A stretch of DNA of 64,000 nucleotides from an uncultured Opitutia bacterium (GCA_903839035.1 CAIMAQ010000024.1:1-64000); one strand, 5' to 3'. Numbered from the stretch's first letter, positions 33,262 to 42,284 are shown. Program-made: numbers and translations. The notes: generated by a model from the letters alone, not told the origin.

Positions 33262-34254
33262 ATGTCCCACTCGCTCAGCTTGGCCTCCCCCGCACCGCCG
33301 GCGCGGTCGGACTCCGCGGGGGAGCGCTTCCTGACCGGGCCCGGCCTGCTGGTGTTTCTGTTCACCGCACTTGCCGCGTACCAGGCCTTTCTGCTGGTTA
33401 CGATCTTCGGGCCGACGCAGGGCGGCCCGCTGGGCGACTTCGTGCGCGATTTCCAGCTCTGGTGTTACCGGGGCGACCCGCGCACCGGCGGGATTTCGTG
33501 GCTGGCGGTCTCGGTGATGATGCTTGAGCCGGTCTTCATCGTCGCCGTGGCGGCGCTGCTGTGGCGGGAGATTTTTGTGCAGTTGATCCACGTCCGCACC
33601 TGGCTGACGCATGCGCGGGCGGCGGGCGCGGGTCTGGGCGTGATCGCGGTTTGCGTCGCCGGGCTGGTGTCCTACGCCCGCGCCGATGCGGCCCGGGCGC
33701 AGGTGCTGCCGCCGTTTCCCGGTGAAAGCATCCGGCTCCGGCTCGACCTGCCCGCGGGACCGTTCGTGGATCAGAAAGGCGCCGTCTTCCGCTTTGCCGA
33801 CCTGCGCGGACGGGTGGTGCTCGTCACCGGGGTCTATGCGGCCTGCACCACCGCCTGCCCGGAGATTTTCCTCGAGGTGAAAAAGATTCTCGGGGAACTG
33901 CCCGCCGCCGACCGGGCCGGCCTGAGCGTGGTGGCGCTCTCGCTCAACCCGGAATACGAGACGTCGGAGCTGATGAACCTCGTGGCCGAGGGGCGCGGAC
34001 TGTCGCACCCGGAGTTCCGCTACGTCAACGGCCGGAACCCCGCCGCGATGCACGAGGTGCTGACGCGGATGCAGTTCTCCGCCACGCGTAACCCGCAGAC
34101 GGGCGTCGTTGACCACGCCAATTTGTTCCTGCTCGTCGACCGCTCCGGTCACATCGCCTACCGTCTTACGCTGGATCCGCGCCATCGCGCCTGGCTCCGC
34201 GCGGGCCTGCGCGCCCTGCTGCGCGAGCCTTATGCCGCCGGACCTGCATCCTGA
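33262..34254 (+). CDS. SCO1/SenC copper chaperone with N-terminal membrane domain
   Basis: 330 residues. The N-terminal ~145 residues contain three hydrophobic helices (LLVFLFTALAAYQAFLLVTI; WLAVSVMMLEPVFIVAVAAL; AGLGVIAVCVAGLVSYA). The C-terminal thioredoxin-fold SCO domain has the CxxxC copper site (VYAACTTACPEIF) and the distal His (DHANLFLLVD). It should load copper into the CuA subunit. The extra helices are unusual for SCO proteins, which normally have one. It overlaps the next gene by 23 bp. Confidence 0.88.
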   Translation: MSHSLSLASPAPPARSDSAGERFLTGPGLLVFLFTALAAYQAFLLVTIFGPTQGGPLGDFVRDFQLWCYRGDPRTGGISWLAVSVMMLEPVFIVAVAALLWREIFVQLIHVRTWLTHARAAGAGLGVIAVCVAGLVSYARADAARAQVLPPFPGESIRLRLDLPAGPFVDQKGAVFRFADLRGRVVLVTGVYAACTTACPEIFLEVKKILGELPAADRAGLSVVALSLNPEYETSELMNLVAEGRGLSHPEFRYVNGRNPAAMHEVLTRMQFSATRNPQTGVVDHANLFLLVDRSGHIAYRLTLDPRHRAWLRAGLRALLREPYAAGPAS

Positions 34255-36361
34255 CGTGGATTGCGAGGTGCTGGCCGAGTCGCTGGGGCCGTCTCCCAAC
34301 CCGCCCGGCAGCCAGCCGCCGCCGCCGCCCACCCGCGCCGCCCGGCTCCTGGCTGCGGGCGACGGGCTCGGCACGCGGCTGGACGCGCTGCTGGAGCGGT
34401 GGCTGCCGCGCGAGGTGAACCCGCTCGCCCAGCTCGGGCCCGCGGCCAACGCCATGCTGCTGCTGGCGACGCTGTCCGGTGTGCTGATGCTCCTGTGGTA
34501 TTCGGCGAGCGTGCAGTCGGCGTGGCGCTCGCTGGCCGACCTGGGCCCGCGCTCCCCTGGCGGGATCGTGCGCAGCGTGCACCGCTACTCGTCGGACCTG
34601 CTGATGCTGCTGGTGCTGGCGCATGCGCTGCGGACCTTTTTCGCGCGGAAGTTCGCGGATGCCCGCTGGCTGGCGTGGGTGAGCGGCATCGCGCTGCTCG
34701 GCCTGGTGTGGTTCATCGGCTGGACCGGCTATTGGCTGGTGTGGGATGTGCGCGCCCAGCTGCTCGCCCTCGACACGATGAAGGCGGTGGATGTGCTGCC
34801 CGTGTTTGGCGAGCCGATGCTGCGCCTGTTCGCCTCGGACCGCACGGTGCCGTCGCTCCTGTTCTTCGTGGTGTTCTTCCTGCACATGGTGCTGCCGCTG
34901 GGCATTGCCGGCGGGCTGTGCCTGCACCTGGCGCGGCTGAGCCGGTCGCAACTGCTGCCGGACTGGCGGCTGAGCGCGTGGCTGACCGGGGCCGTCGTGG
35001 CGGCGGCCCTGGCGTATCCCGCGGTCAACGCCACGATCGCGCAGATGGCGGTGAAACCCGGCCGGCTCACGATGGACTGGTGGTTCCTCTGGCCGCTGAT
35101 CATCACGGCGCGCCTGTCGGGTGGCGGCCTCTGGCTGGCGACCTTTCTCGCCGCGGCCGGCCTGCTGACCGTGCCGTGGTGGCTGGCCCGCCGCCGGCCG
35201 CGCGCCGTCTACCAGGCCACGATCAACATTTCGCGCTGCTTTGCCTGCACGCTCTGCTCACACGACTGCCCGTTCGGCGCGATCACGATGGTGCCGCGCA
35301 CCGATGGCCGGCCGTTTCCCTCGCAGGCGCAGATCGATCCCAACCGCTGCATCGGCTGCGGGGTGTGCGCTGGCGCGTGCGATACGCAAGGCATCGGCCT
35401 CGCCTGGTTCGACGCCCAGCAGGTCACGCGCGAGCTTGAAGCCTTTGTCCTTGCGGAGGTCGCCAAGGGTGCGCCGCCCGCGCTCGCGCTGGTCTGCGTG
35501 CAGTCGGACGGCGGCTGGGAGCTGTTTGCCGCCGGGGCATGGCAGACGCGGCTGCCGGGTTACGTCGTGCGGCCGATTCCGTGCGTGGGTTGGGTGGAGC
35601 CGAAGCTGGTGGAGCGCCTCGTCAGCAGGGGAGCGGCGGCGGTGCTGATCGTGGGCTGTGGCTCGAGCGAGGCGTTCTGCAAGGAGGGCAACCGCTGGCT
35701 GCCGGAGCGGCTGAGCGGCGCGCGGGAACCTGCGTTTCGTCCCAATCGCGCGGATCCGCGCCGGGTCGCACACGTGATTTTTGACCCGCTTCAGCCTGCG
35801 CTTCTGGCCGCGGCCACTGAAAATCTCCGGGCGCTGCAACCGGTGCCGGTGGCTCCCCGCCGGGGCTGGTTCGGGCAGTTGACCGCCGGGCTGCTCCTGA
35901 CCGCCATCGGCCTCGCCGCGCTCCTGCTGGCCAGCGATGCCCCCTTCCACAATCCCGCGCCACCGGAGGCGGAGTTCGTTTTCACGTTCCGGGCGTATGG
36001 TGAATGGATTTCCGGCGCGGTGGCGGCCCTGCCGGATCCGGCCCATGACACGCGCCCGGTGCACATGCGCACCGCGCAGCCGGCTCAACGCACCCGCTCG
36101 CCGGTCGTCGTGCAGGTTGTGGTGGATGGACGGGGGGAGGAGCGCGTTTTTCACCCCAAGGGCTTCAAGTCCGATGGCTTCTCGGTCGGCGAGGTGCGGG
36201 CGGTGCTCACGCCGGGCTTGCACCAGGTCTCGGTCAGCGTCGCCACGCACGCGGGGCCGAATGCCCCCCGTCAGACGTGGTCGGCCGGGATCAACGCCCG
36301 GCCCGGGCGGCTGACGGTGCTCACCCTCGAGGCCAACCGCGGGTTCCAGTTGGAGCCTTGA
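34232..36361 (+). CDS. Cytochrome b / di-cluster ferredoxin / MvhD-like fusion protein
   Basis: A 709-residue multidomain membrane protein. Residues ~65-320 form a cytochrome b domain with both bis-His heme pairs, H117/H131 and H218/H232, each 14 apart. Residues ~330-390 form a ferredoxin with two [4Fe-4S] motifs (CFACTLCSHDCP, CIGCGVCAGACD). Residues ~415-530 resemble the MvhD/HdrA-associated delta subunit (IPCVGWVEPKLVERL, LIVGCGSSEAFCKEGNRW), then a C-terminal helix (GLLLTAIGLAALLLA) and an extracytoplasmic beta domain. It probably feeds electrons from quinol or ferredoxin to the oxidase. I know of no described enzyme with this order. Confidence 0.85.
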   Translation: MPPDLHPDVDCEVLAESLGPSPNPPGSQPPPPPTRAARLLAAGDGLGTRLDALLERWLPREVNPLAQLGPAANAMLLLATLSGVLMLLWYSASVQSAWRSLADLGPRSPGGIVRSVHRYSSDLLMLLVLAHALRTFFARKFADARWLAWVSGIALLGLVWFIGWTGYWLVWDVRAQLLALDTMKAVDVLPVFGEPMLRLFASDRTVPSLLFFVVFFLHMVLPLGIAGGLCLHLARLSRSQLLPDWRLSAWLTGAVVAAALAYPAVNATIAQMAVKPGRLTMDWWFLWPLIITARLSGGGLWLATFLAAAGLLTVPWWLARRRPRAVYQATINISRCFACTLCSHDCPFGAITMVPRTDGRPFPSQAQIDPNRCIGCGVCAGACDTQGIGLAWFDAQQVTRELEAFVLAEVAKGAPPALALVCVQSDGGWELFAAGAWQTRLPGYVVRPIPCVGWVEPKLVERLVSRGAAAVLIVGCGSSEAFCKEGNRWLPERLSGAREPAFRPNRADPRRVAHVIFDPLQPALLAAATENLRALQPVPVAPRRGWFGQLTAGLLLTAIGLAALLLASDAPFHNPAPPEAEFVFTFRAYGEWISGAVAALPDPAHDTRPVHMRTAQPAQRTRSPVVVQVVVDGRGEERVFHPKGFKSDGFSVGEVRAVLTPGLHQVSVSVATHAGPNAPRQTWSAGINARPGRLTVLTLEANRGFQLEP

Positions 36362-36366
36362 AGCGC

Positions 36367-36579
36367 ATGAGTTTTTCCTGCCCGCATTTCGTCGTCGACC
36401 GGGACGCCTGCCTGAGGCTCAAGACCGATTGCGTGCCCGGCCGGCAGGGATGCGTGCTGGAGGGGTCGGGGTTTGCCGTGCCGGTGGCGCAGCGCCTGCG
36501 CGAGCGCGAGGAGGAGAATCAGCGACGTCCGCGGCCCGGAAAAAACGACTCCAGGGTCAACCCGCCACCGGCGAAATAA
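36367..36579 (+). CDS. Small Cys-containing protein
   Basis: 70 residues, starting 5 bp after the cytochrome b fusion gene and thus the last gene of the operon. Four cysteines (5, 14, 21, 28) lie in the N-terminal half (SCPHFVVDRDACLRL, DCVPGRQGCVLEG), followed by a charged tail. They could hold a metal or a cluster. I do not recognise the family. Confidence 0.6.
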   Translation: MSFSCPHFVVDRDACLRLKTDCVPGRQGCVLEGSGFAVPVAQRLREREEENQRRPRPGKNDSRVNPPPAK

Positions 36580-36689
36580 TTGAGGCGAGCGGGAAACCGA
36601 CATCCGGCTGACGGGTGAATTTCTTCATGGATTTGCCCTCCCTTTGATTCCGATTGCGCAGTTAGGGGCGTTGTCCCCGTTCGCGCAGG

Positions 36690-37358
36690 TCAACCCTGTC
36701 GCCGGGGCAGGCCGCGTGCGGAGGCCATCCAGGCGGCGCGCCGGGCGCACGCGGCCGCATCAATCCGGTCCATGCCGCCGTTCTCGACCGCCTGGATGCC
36801 GGCCTCGGTGACGACGAAATCCATCGGAATGTCATGGGGCTGCGCGTGGATCGTGGGGATCCGGGACAGTTCATGCGCGAGGCAGATCTTGAGCGGCTGT
36901 GGCGACAGGGTCGCGAGGGTGCGGTCGAAATATCCGCCACCATAACCCAACCGCCAGCCCTGCGCGCTGAAGCCAACGGCCGGGACCAGCACGGCGTCGG
37001 GCCGCAGCACGGGGGTGCCCTCGGGCACGGGAATACCCAGCGATCCCGCTTTCATCGGGGCGCCGGGCCACCATTCGCGAAACTCCAGCGGCTGACCCTT
37101 GGCGATGACCGCGGGCAGCACCACGCGGGTGCCGTGCGCGCGCAACTGGTGAATCAGTGGCCGCGGATCCACCTCGCCTTTGTAGGGCCAGCAGAAGCCG
37201 ACGACCAGGTCGCGCAGCAGCGGGAACCCGGTCTCAAGCCAAGCGGTGATCGCGTCGTTCCAGGTTGCGCGCTCCGCGGGAGTGCTCGCCTGGCGGCGGG
37301 CCAGCAGCGCCGCCCGCTGGTCCTGGCGCCATTGTTTCAGGTCGGCGGGGTTTTCCAT
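36690..37358 (-). CDS. 5-formyltetrahydrofolate cyclo-ligase
   Basis: A 222-residue enzyme that converts 5-formyl-THF to 5,10-methenyl-THF with ATP. Family features: the N-terminal RAALLARRQA basic helix, a central FREWWPGAPMKAGSLGIPVP, and the C-terminal signature VPAVGFSAQGWRLGYGGGYFDRTLA, which binds nucleotide and substrate. It is the last gene of the minus-strand nirK operon (24 bp after the cupin), which is probably only a shared transcript. Confidence 0.93.
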   Translation of the reverse strand: MENPADLKQWRQDQRAALLARRQASTPAERATWNDAITAWLETGFPLLRDLVVGFCWPYKGEVDPRPLIHQLRAHGTRVVLPAVIAKGQPLEFREWWPGAPMKAGSLGIPVPEGTPVLRPDAVLVPAVGFSAQGWRLGYGGGYFDRTLATLSPQPLKICLAHELSRIPTIHAQPHDIPMDFVVTEAGIQAVENGGMDRIDAAACARRAAWMASARGLPRRQG

Positions 37359-37381
37359 GCAGCTTGAGTCACGCCGGTTGA

Positions 37382-37732
37382 TTAGCCTGCCGCCAACTCG
37401 GTCACCTGCGTCAGCAGCATGGAAAACGGCTCGGCCGCCGTGAGGGAGTGCGGTGCGCCCGGGGGCAGATGGAGCAGGTCGCCGGGTCGCAGGGTGTGCC
37501 GGTCCGCGCCCACCGTGAACTGGCAGGTGCCGCTCAGCACCTGCACGAGCGCGCGCGCCTTGCTGGTATGCTCGGACAGTTCCTGACCTGCGGCGAAATG
37601 GAACAGGGTCAATCGCAGCGCCGGCGTGGTGAGCACGGCCCGGCTGACGATGCCGTGGGCGACGTTTTCCACGGGCGCAAGCAGGGAGCAGAGGCCGGAG
37701 GCCGCAGGGGAAAGCAGGGTGTTGGGTTTCAT
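37382..37732 (-). CDS. Cupin-domain protein
   Basis: A 116-residue single cupin. The conserved core is visible in FHFAAGQELSEHTSKARALVQVLSG (motif 1, H-x-x-K-x-x-x-L) and LRPGDLLHLPPGAPHSLTA (motif 2). Small cupins of this sort sit in many denitrification operons, but their role is not known. ATG 37732 is the natural start, 13 bp after the DUF2249 gene. Confidence 0.88.
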   Translation of the reverse strand: MKPNTLLSPAASGLCSLLAPVENVAHGIVSRAVLTTPALRLTLFHFAAGQELSEHTSKARALVQVLSGTCQFTVGADRHTLRPGDLLHLPPGAPHSLTAAEPFSMLLTQVTELAAG

Positions 37733-37745
37733 GATGGGTGGCGGG

Positions 37746-37979
37746 TCATTCCCGCCAAAAATTGACGGACCAGCTGCCATCCGTGCAGCGTTCCATGGTG
37801 GACTGAAATCCCTCGCTTTTGAGCAGCTCGATCAGCGGGGCGGGCAGGAACGGCGCGATGACCGTCAGGCCCTGGCCGGGCATGAGGGCGTTGGCGCGGG
37901 CGCGAATGAGCGCGATGGGCTCATTGCCCTGGGCGAGTAGCGGGCGGACATCGAGGGTCTTAAACTTGGGGGCGCTCAT
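37746..37979 (-). CDS. DUF2249 domain protein
   Basis: A 77-residue protein. The pattern LDVRPLLAQGNEPIALI ... FQSTMERCTDGSWSVNFWRE matches DUF2249, a TusA-like fold found beside nir/nor genes and hemerythrin-like proteins. Function unknown. It is the fifth gene of the nirK operon, 9 bp after the porin gene. Confidence 0.88.
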   Translation of the reverse strand: MSAPKFKTLDVRPLLAQGNEPIALIRARANALMPGQGLTVIAPFLPAPLIELLKSEGFQSTMERCTDGSWSVNFWRE

Positions 37980-37988
37980 GGCGGGATT

Positions 37989-39188
37989 TTAGTAGGCATA
38001 TTCAACTGAGGCCCAGAACTTCCGGACGTTGGGCTGGGCGAGACTGACACGGCGAAAGTCGGCAAACTTCACCAGGACGGTCACACTTTGCCCGAACTTG
38101 TGCGTCAGTTGGAGATCAAACTCATGTCCGAAATCAATGCGGCCGGCCGCGGAGTCGAACTGGTGGTAGAAGGCCACCAGCGGGCCGGCCCACGGGAGGT
38201 TGGCGGTGACCTTGGCGTAGGTGTCGCGGAGCCCGGCGGCGGGCGTGGTGAGAAACAGATCCGCCCAGCCGTTGAAGGCGTGGAGCGTGGCGAGCGGAGT
38301 CTTGAAGCCGACATTGTGATCCGAGCCCAGCACCTCGTACCCGAGCGTGAAACCGGCCGGTTTCCACCCAAGGCCGGCCTCGATCACGGTGTAGTGCGCG
38401 GAGTAGTTGAGCGTGCTGGCGGCGTAGTCGGACTGCGTGGCGGCCTCGAGGCGGTAGACGAAACTCAGGCCGGCCGAGAGGTGGGTGGTGCCGGCAAAGC
38501 TCGCGCCGTACGTGGCGCAGGAGTTGGCGGGCGCATTCGAAAAATCCAGCAGGTATGCATAACCGGTGAGTGTGCCGGCGGAAAAGCCGGCGTAGCTGGC
38601 GTTGAACAAATTGGAAGAGGACGCCCATTTGCCCTGGGGATGATCGGGGCCGAAGACGCGGTTGATCTGCTGGAGGTAGGCGTAGGTGAGCGTGGTTTTT
38701 CCCAGGGTCTTGTCCTGCAGGACGAAGGCGTCGAACGTCTGCATGTTCTGGCGCCAGCCGGAGTCTCCGATGAAGCGGGCGTTGTCGAGAACGAGCCGCT
38801 GGCGTCCGAGCGTGGCGGTGTCCGACGTGGTCTTGTAGACGAGCCAGGCCTGGTTGATCTCGGTCATCACGGGATCGGCGACGACGGCGTGGCCGGCCCC
38901 ACCGGAATTGATCCCGGCCTGGCTGTAACTGTCGCCGTTGGCGGCGGTGATGTTTTCCGCCTCGATCATGGCGGTCCAGCCCTGCCAGGGCGCGGTGATG
39001 AAGCCGAGCCGCGTGCGCAGCGTCAGGGCCTCGCCGTCCAGCAAGCCGGTCTGCTGCACCTCCTCGTAGCGGAGGCGTAAATTAAGCGAGACCTTGCTGC
39101 CCGCAACGGCATCGAACGGACTGGCGGCGTCGGCCGCGAAGCTCGGGCCGGCGGTGCAGATGAAGAGAAGGGTGATCCAAAATTTCAT
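37989..39188 (-). CDS. Outer-membrane porin-like protein
   Basis: 399 residues with a signal peptide (MKFWITLLFICTAGPSFA) and repeated amphipathic beta strands ending in aromatic residues (for example VSLNLRLRYEEV, FTLGYEVLGSD), closing with a C-terminal Tyr (VRKFWASVEYAY), the outer-membrane barrel signature. It resembles alginate-export or OprB-like barrels of 16-18 strands. Within the nirK operon it may admit nitrite or another small ion (inference). ATG 39188 is chosen by the signal peptide. Confidence 0.85.
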   Translation of the reverse strand: MKFWITLLFICTAGPSFAADAASPFDAVAGSKVSLNLRLRYEEVQQTGLLDGEALTLRTRLGFITAPWQGWTAMIEAENITAANGDSYSQAGINSGGAGHAVVADPVMTEINQAWLVYKTTSDTATLGRQRLVLDNARFIGDSGWRQNMQTFDAFVLQDKTLGKTTLTYAYLQQINRVFGPDHPQGKWASSSNLFNASYAGFSAGTLTGYAYLLDFSNAPANSCATYGASFAGTTHLSAGLSFVYRLEAATQSDYAASTLNYSAHYTVIEAGLGWKPAGFTLGYEVLGSDHNVGFKTPLATLHAFNGWADLFLTTPAAGLRDTYAKVTANLPWAGPLVAFYHQFDSAAGRIDFGHEFDLQLTHKFGQSVTVLVKFADFRRVSLAQPNVRKFWASVEYAY

Positions 39189-39211
39189 CGGAAATAAAGC
39201 GGTGGCCGCGA

Positions 39212-39844
39212 TTACCTGGCGGCCGCGGCGAGAGCGGCGGCCGCTTCGTCGAGTCCGCCCTTGAGCCCGATGCGCTGATGGACGATTTCGCCCTGCGGGT
39301 TCAGCAGGGTGAGGACATTGGAATGGGAAAACATGCCGTCGGCCTCCTGCTTGTATTTCACGCCGAGGAGCGCGGCGAGTTCGCGGACGGCATCGTCGGT
39401 GCCGTGGAGCAGGGTCCACTGGCCGTCGAGCGAGCGTTGCGCGCGATACTGGGCGAGGACGGCGGACGTGTCGTGGACGACATCAAAGGACACGAGCACG
39501 AAGGTGGTGCGTTCGCGGACGCCGGCGGGGAGTTGGGCGCGGAGGGCCTGCATGTCGGTGACCTGAAGCGGGCAGGCGTAGCCGCAGGAGGCGAAAAACA
39601 TCGTCAGCACCACGGGGCGGCCGCGGAGTTCGCCGAGGGTGAAGGCGTGGCCGGAGTCGTCGGTGAACCGGGCGTCGAGTTGATAGATTGATTCCTTGGA
39701 GAACGCGGCGCCCGTCTTGGCCGCGGGCGCCGTTGTCTCCTGGCAGTGCGGACAGGCCGCCGCGGCGGTGGGTTGGGCGGCCGCCCCCGCCCCGAGGGCG
39801 AAGGAGGCGGTGAGCAGGAATAAGGGGGCGAGTCTGGTGATCAT
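39212..39844 (-). CDS. SCO1/SenC family copper-insertion protein
   Basis: 210 residues: signal peptide (APLFLLTASFALGAGAAA), a CPHCQE segment, then a SCO domain with CxxxC (FFASCGYACPLQVTDM) and the copper-binding His in GMFSHSNVLTLLN. It is the third gene of the nirK operon, so copper delivery to NirK is likely. It is a separate type from the membrane-extended SCO protein at 33262. Confidence 0.92.
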   Translation of the reverse strand: MITRLAPLFLLTASFALGAGAAAQPTAAAACPHCQETTAPAAKTGAAFSKESIYQLDARFTDDSGHAFTLGELRGRPVVLTMFFASCGYACPLQVTDMQALRAQLPAGVRERTTFVLVSFDVVHDTSAVLAQYRAQRSLDGQWTLLHGTDDAVRELAALLGVKYKQEADGMFSHSNVLTLLNPQGEIVHQRIGLKGGLDEAAAALAAAAR

Positions 39845-39857
39845 GGCGGCAAAGGGT

Positions 39858-40703
39858 TTAAGGAGTGGGGTCCTTCGCGCAGCGGAAGCCGAGCGCGGTG
39901 GTGGTGTTGTTGGCCTTGAGGGAGGAGCGCAAAGCGAGGCGCATGAAGGCGGCGAAGTCGGTGGTGTCCTTGGCGCCGACGGAACCGGCGCCGCAGAACA
40001 GGTCGCGCTCGAGTCCGGAGTCGCCGCGGGATTCGCCGGTGACCATCGCGCTGTTGAAGTCGTCGACCCACTCCCATACCAGGCCGTGCAGATCATGGAC
40101 GCCGTAGAAATTCGGCCGGCCGCGGGCGACGGCGGGCTGGATGTCGGGCACCGGGCGCGCGAGCCAGGCATAGAGGTCGTGATTGAGCTGCTCGTCATTC
40201 CGGCCGTCGGGCCGGGTGTAGCCGGCGCCGGCGGCGAGTTCCCACTCGGCGGTGGACGGCAGGCGCTTGCTGACCCAGCGGGCGTAGGCCCGCGCCGCAA
40301 ACCACGAGACGCGGACGACCGGCGAGTTGAGCGGTGCCTGGACGCCGGGCTCACGGTCGCCGGCCCAGTTTTCCAGATAGGACGAATCGGCGAAAAGCCG
40401 GCTCACCATCGAGCGCTGCCAGTGGGGCTGTGCCGTGACGAAGGCGAGAAACTCGGCGTTGGTCACCGGCCGCTCGTCGAGCAGGTACGAAGCGACGTGG
40501 ACCTGGGCGGGATCCTTGGGCGTGCGCAGGAGCGGGACGTAGACGCCCGCGGGGATGCGCCTCATGGCCACCGGGGCCGGGTCGGCGGCGGGTCGCGCCG
40601 GGGACGGAGCTGTTGCCGTGGCACCCGCCGCCCCGCCGGCCAGCAGGCCGGCCAGGACGAGCCCGGTCGGCAGCAGCCGGCGGAGGCGGGAAAACGAGGT
40701 CAC
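39858..40703 (-). CDS. SUMF1/formylglycine-generating-enzyme-like periplasmic protein
   Basis: 281 residues: a signal peptide (LLPTGLVLAGLLAGGAAGA) and an FGE-sulfatase domain (RRIPAGVYVPLLRT; VTNAEFLAFVTAQPHWQRS; VSWFAARAYARWVSKRLPS; HDLHGLVWEWVDDF; ALGFRCAKD). Proteins of this type commonly accompany nirK and are thought to help copper-site assembly rather than act on sulfatases. The catalytic Cys pair of true FGE is not obvious. The start is GTG 40703, 13 bp after nirK; a later ATG would remove the signal. Confidence 0.88.
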   Translation of the reverse strand: MTSFSRLRRLLPTGLVLAGLLAGGAAGATATAPSPARPAADPAPVAMRRIPAGVYVPLLRTPKDPAQVHVASYLLDERPVTNAEFLAFVTAQPHWQRSMVSRLFADSSYLENWAGDREPGVQAPLNSPVVRVSWFAARAYARWVSKRLPSTAEWELAAGAGYTRPDGRNDEQLNHDLYAWLARPVPDIQPAVARGRPNFYGVHDLHGLVWEWVDDFNSAMVTGESRGDSGLERDLFCGAGSVGAKDTTDFAAFMRLALRSSLKANNTTTALGFRCAKDPTP

Positions 40704-40716
40704 GGTGAAGACCGGC

Positions 40717-42231
40717 TCAGTGGTTTTCGTTGCGGATGGCCTTCACCTGCGCGGTCGAGAGCGCGTCGCCCTTGTTGCCCCAGGAGTTGAGGACAAACGT
40801 GAGCACATCGGCGATCTGCGCGTCGGTCAGGACGGCTTCCTGGGGTGGCATGGCGCTGTTGAAGGTCTGGCCGTTGACGGTGACCGGGCCGGTGAGGCCC
40901 TTGAGAATGATGCGCACGGCGCGCTCGTGGTCGGCCTGCAGGAAATCGGAGAGCGCGAGCGGGGGAAACGCGCCCGGCAGGCCCTTGCCGTCCGGCTGGT
41001 GACAGGCGAAGCACAGGCCCATGTAGACCTGTTGGCCCTTCTCGATCTGCATTTCCTTGGTGAGGCCGGCGATGGTGGGGTTGGATTTGATCTCGGCGGC
41101 AATGCGGGTCTTCAGCGCGGCCTCGCGCTTGGCGGACTCGGAGCCGGCGTCGGCCTGGGCGCCGAGGTAGACGGCGTCGATTTCCTTGCCGGAGTAAACG
41201 ATGCGGTTTTCGGGGCCGGTGACCTTGAGCATGCCGAGCGCGCCCTTGTTGAACGCGCGGGTCAGCGAGTGATCGACGAGGATGAACGTGCCCGGGACAT
41301 CGACCTTGAACTCGACGGCGACGGCACCGCCCGAGGGGACGAGGGTGGTTTGCACGTTGCGGTTGGGCAGGCTGAGTCCGCCCTCGGGGTACACCGTGTC
41401 AAAGATCTCGCCGATGATGTGGAAAGACGAGGTGACGTTGGGTCCGCCCACGCCGAAGTAGATGCGGACCCGCTGGCCGACGCTGGCGGTGAGGGCCTTG
41501 TCGCCCACGAGCGAGCCGACGGCGCCGTTGAAGACGATATAGGGCGGGCGCTCGTCGATGGCCTTGCCCATGTCGAAGGACTGCAGGCCCTCCTCGCCGT
41601 ATTTGCCGGTGGTGTAGAACTCACCCTGCATGACGTAGTATTCTTGGTCGACGGGCGGGAGGCCGTCTTTGGGCTCGACGAGGATGAGCCCATACATGCC
41701 GCTACCGATGTGCATGGGTACGGGGGCGGTGGCGCAGTGGTAGACGAAGAGGCCGGGATTCAGTGCCTGGAAAGTGAACTGCGAGCTGTGGCCCGGGGCG
41801 GTGAACGTCGAGGCGGCGCCGCCACCCGGGCCGGTGACCGCGTGCAGGTCGATATTGTGGGGCAGCTTGGAGGACGGGTGGTTGTTGAGGTGGAACTCGA
41901 CGACATCACCCTCGCGGATGCGGATGAATGAGCCGGGCACGCTGCCGCCATAGGTCCAGAAGGTGTACTCGACGCCGTCGGCAAGCCGCTTGACGACCTC
42001 CCGCACCTCCAGGTTGACGATGACGCGGGCGGCGTACTTGCGCTTGAGCGGCGGCGGCACATTCGGGGCCGGGGTGAGAACGGCCTGCTCCACCGGCATA
42101 TCGAGAACGGTGACCGGGAGCGGCACGAGTCCCTTGGTTTGAGCCGTGCCTTCCTGGGCGGTGAGGGACGGATTCAAGAGGCCCAGCAAGGACAGTAACG
42201 CTGTGGCCGGGAATAGGCGGGAGGTTTTCAT
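40717..42231 (-). CDS. nirK: Copper-containing nitrite reductase with C-terminal cytochrome c domain
   Basis: A 504-residue periplasmic enzyme reducing nitrite to NO. After a signal peptide come two cupredoxin domains. Type-1 Cu ligands are H125, C166, H174 and M179 ([15 protein letters not shown]); type-2 Cu ligands are H130, H165 and H321. The catalytic Asp (D128 in HNIDLH) and His (H271 in SSFHIIG) are present. A fused c-type heme domain follows (CFACHQ, C407-H411, Met ligand near 461). The fusion should let small donors feed the type-1 site directly. It is the first gene of a six- to seven-gene operon under a TTGAC-N4-GTCAA box. Confidence 0.96.
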   Translation of the reverse strand: MKTSRLFPATALLSLLGLLNPSLTAQEGTAQTKGLVPLPVTVLDMPVEQAVLTPAPNVPPPLKRKYAARVIVNLEVREVVKRLADGVEYTFWTYGGSVPGSFIRIREGDVVEFHLNNHPSSKLPHNIDLHAVTGPGGGAASTFTAPGHSSQFTFQALNPGLFVYHCATAPVPMHIGSGMYGLILVEPKDGLPPVDQEYYVMQGEFYTTGKYGEEGLQSFDMGKAIDERPPYIVFNGAVGSLVGDKALTASVGQRVRIYFGVGGPNVTSSFHIIGEIFDTVYPEGGLSLPNRNVQTTLVPSGGAVAVEFKVDVPGTFILVDHSLTRAFNKGALGMLKVTGPENRIVYSGKEIDAVYLGAQADAGSESAKREAALKTRIAAEIKSNPTIAGLTKEMQIEKGQQVYMGLCFACHQPDGKGLPGAFPPLALSDFLQADHERAVRIILKGLTGPVTVNGQTFNSAMPPQEAVLTDAQIADVLTFVLNSWGNKGDALSTAQVKAIRNENH

Positions 42232-42284
42232 GGGATGGAAGGAAGCGATGGGGGCTAGACTACGGCAGCTCGGGCGGGTCTGCC

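Noticed and set aside
36680-36697. CGCAGGTCAA half-site near the end of the folate enzyme gene
   Set aside because: Only one half of the Crp/Fnr-type palindrome is present and it lies over a stop codon with no gene start nearby.
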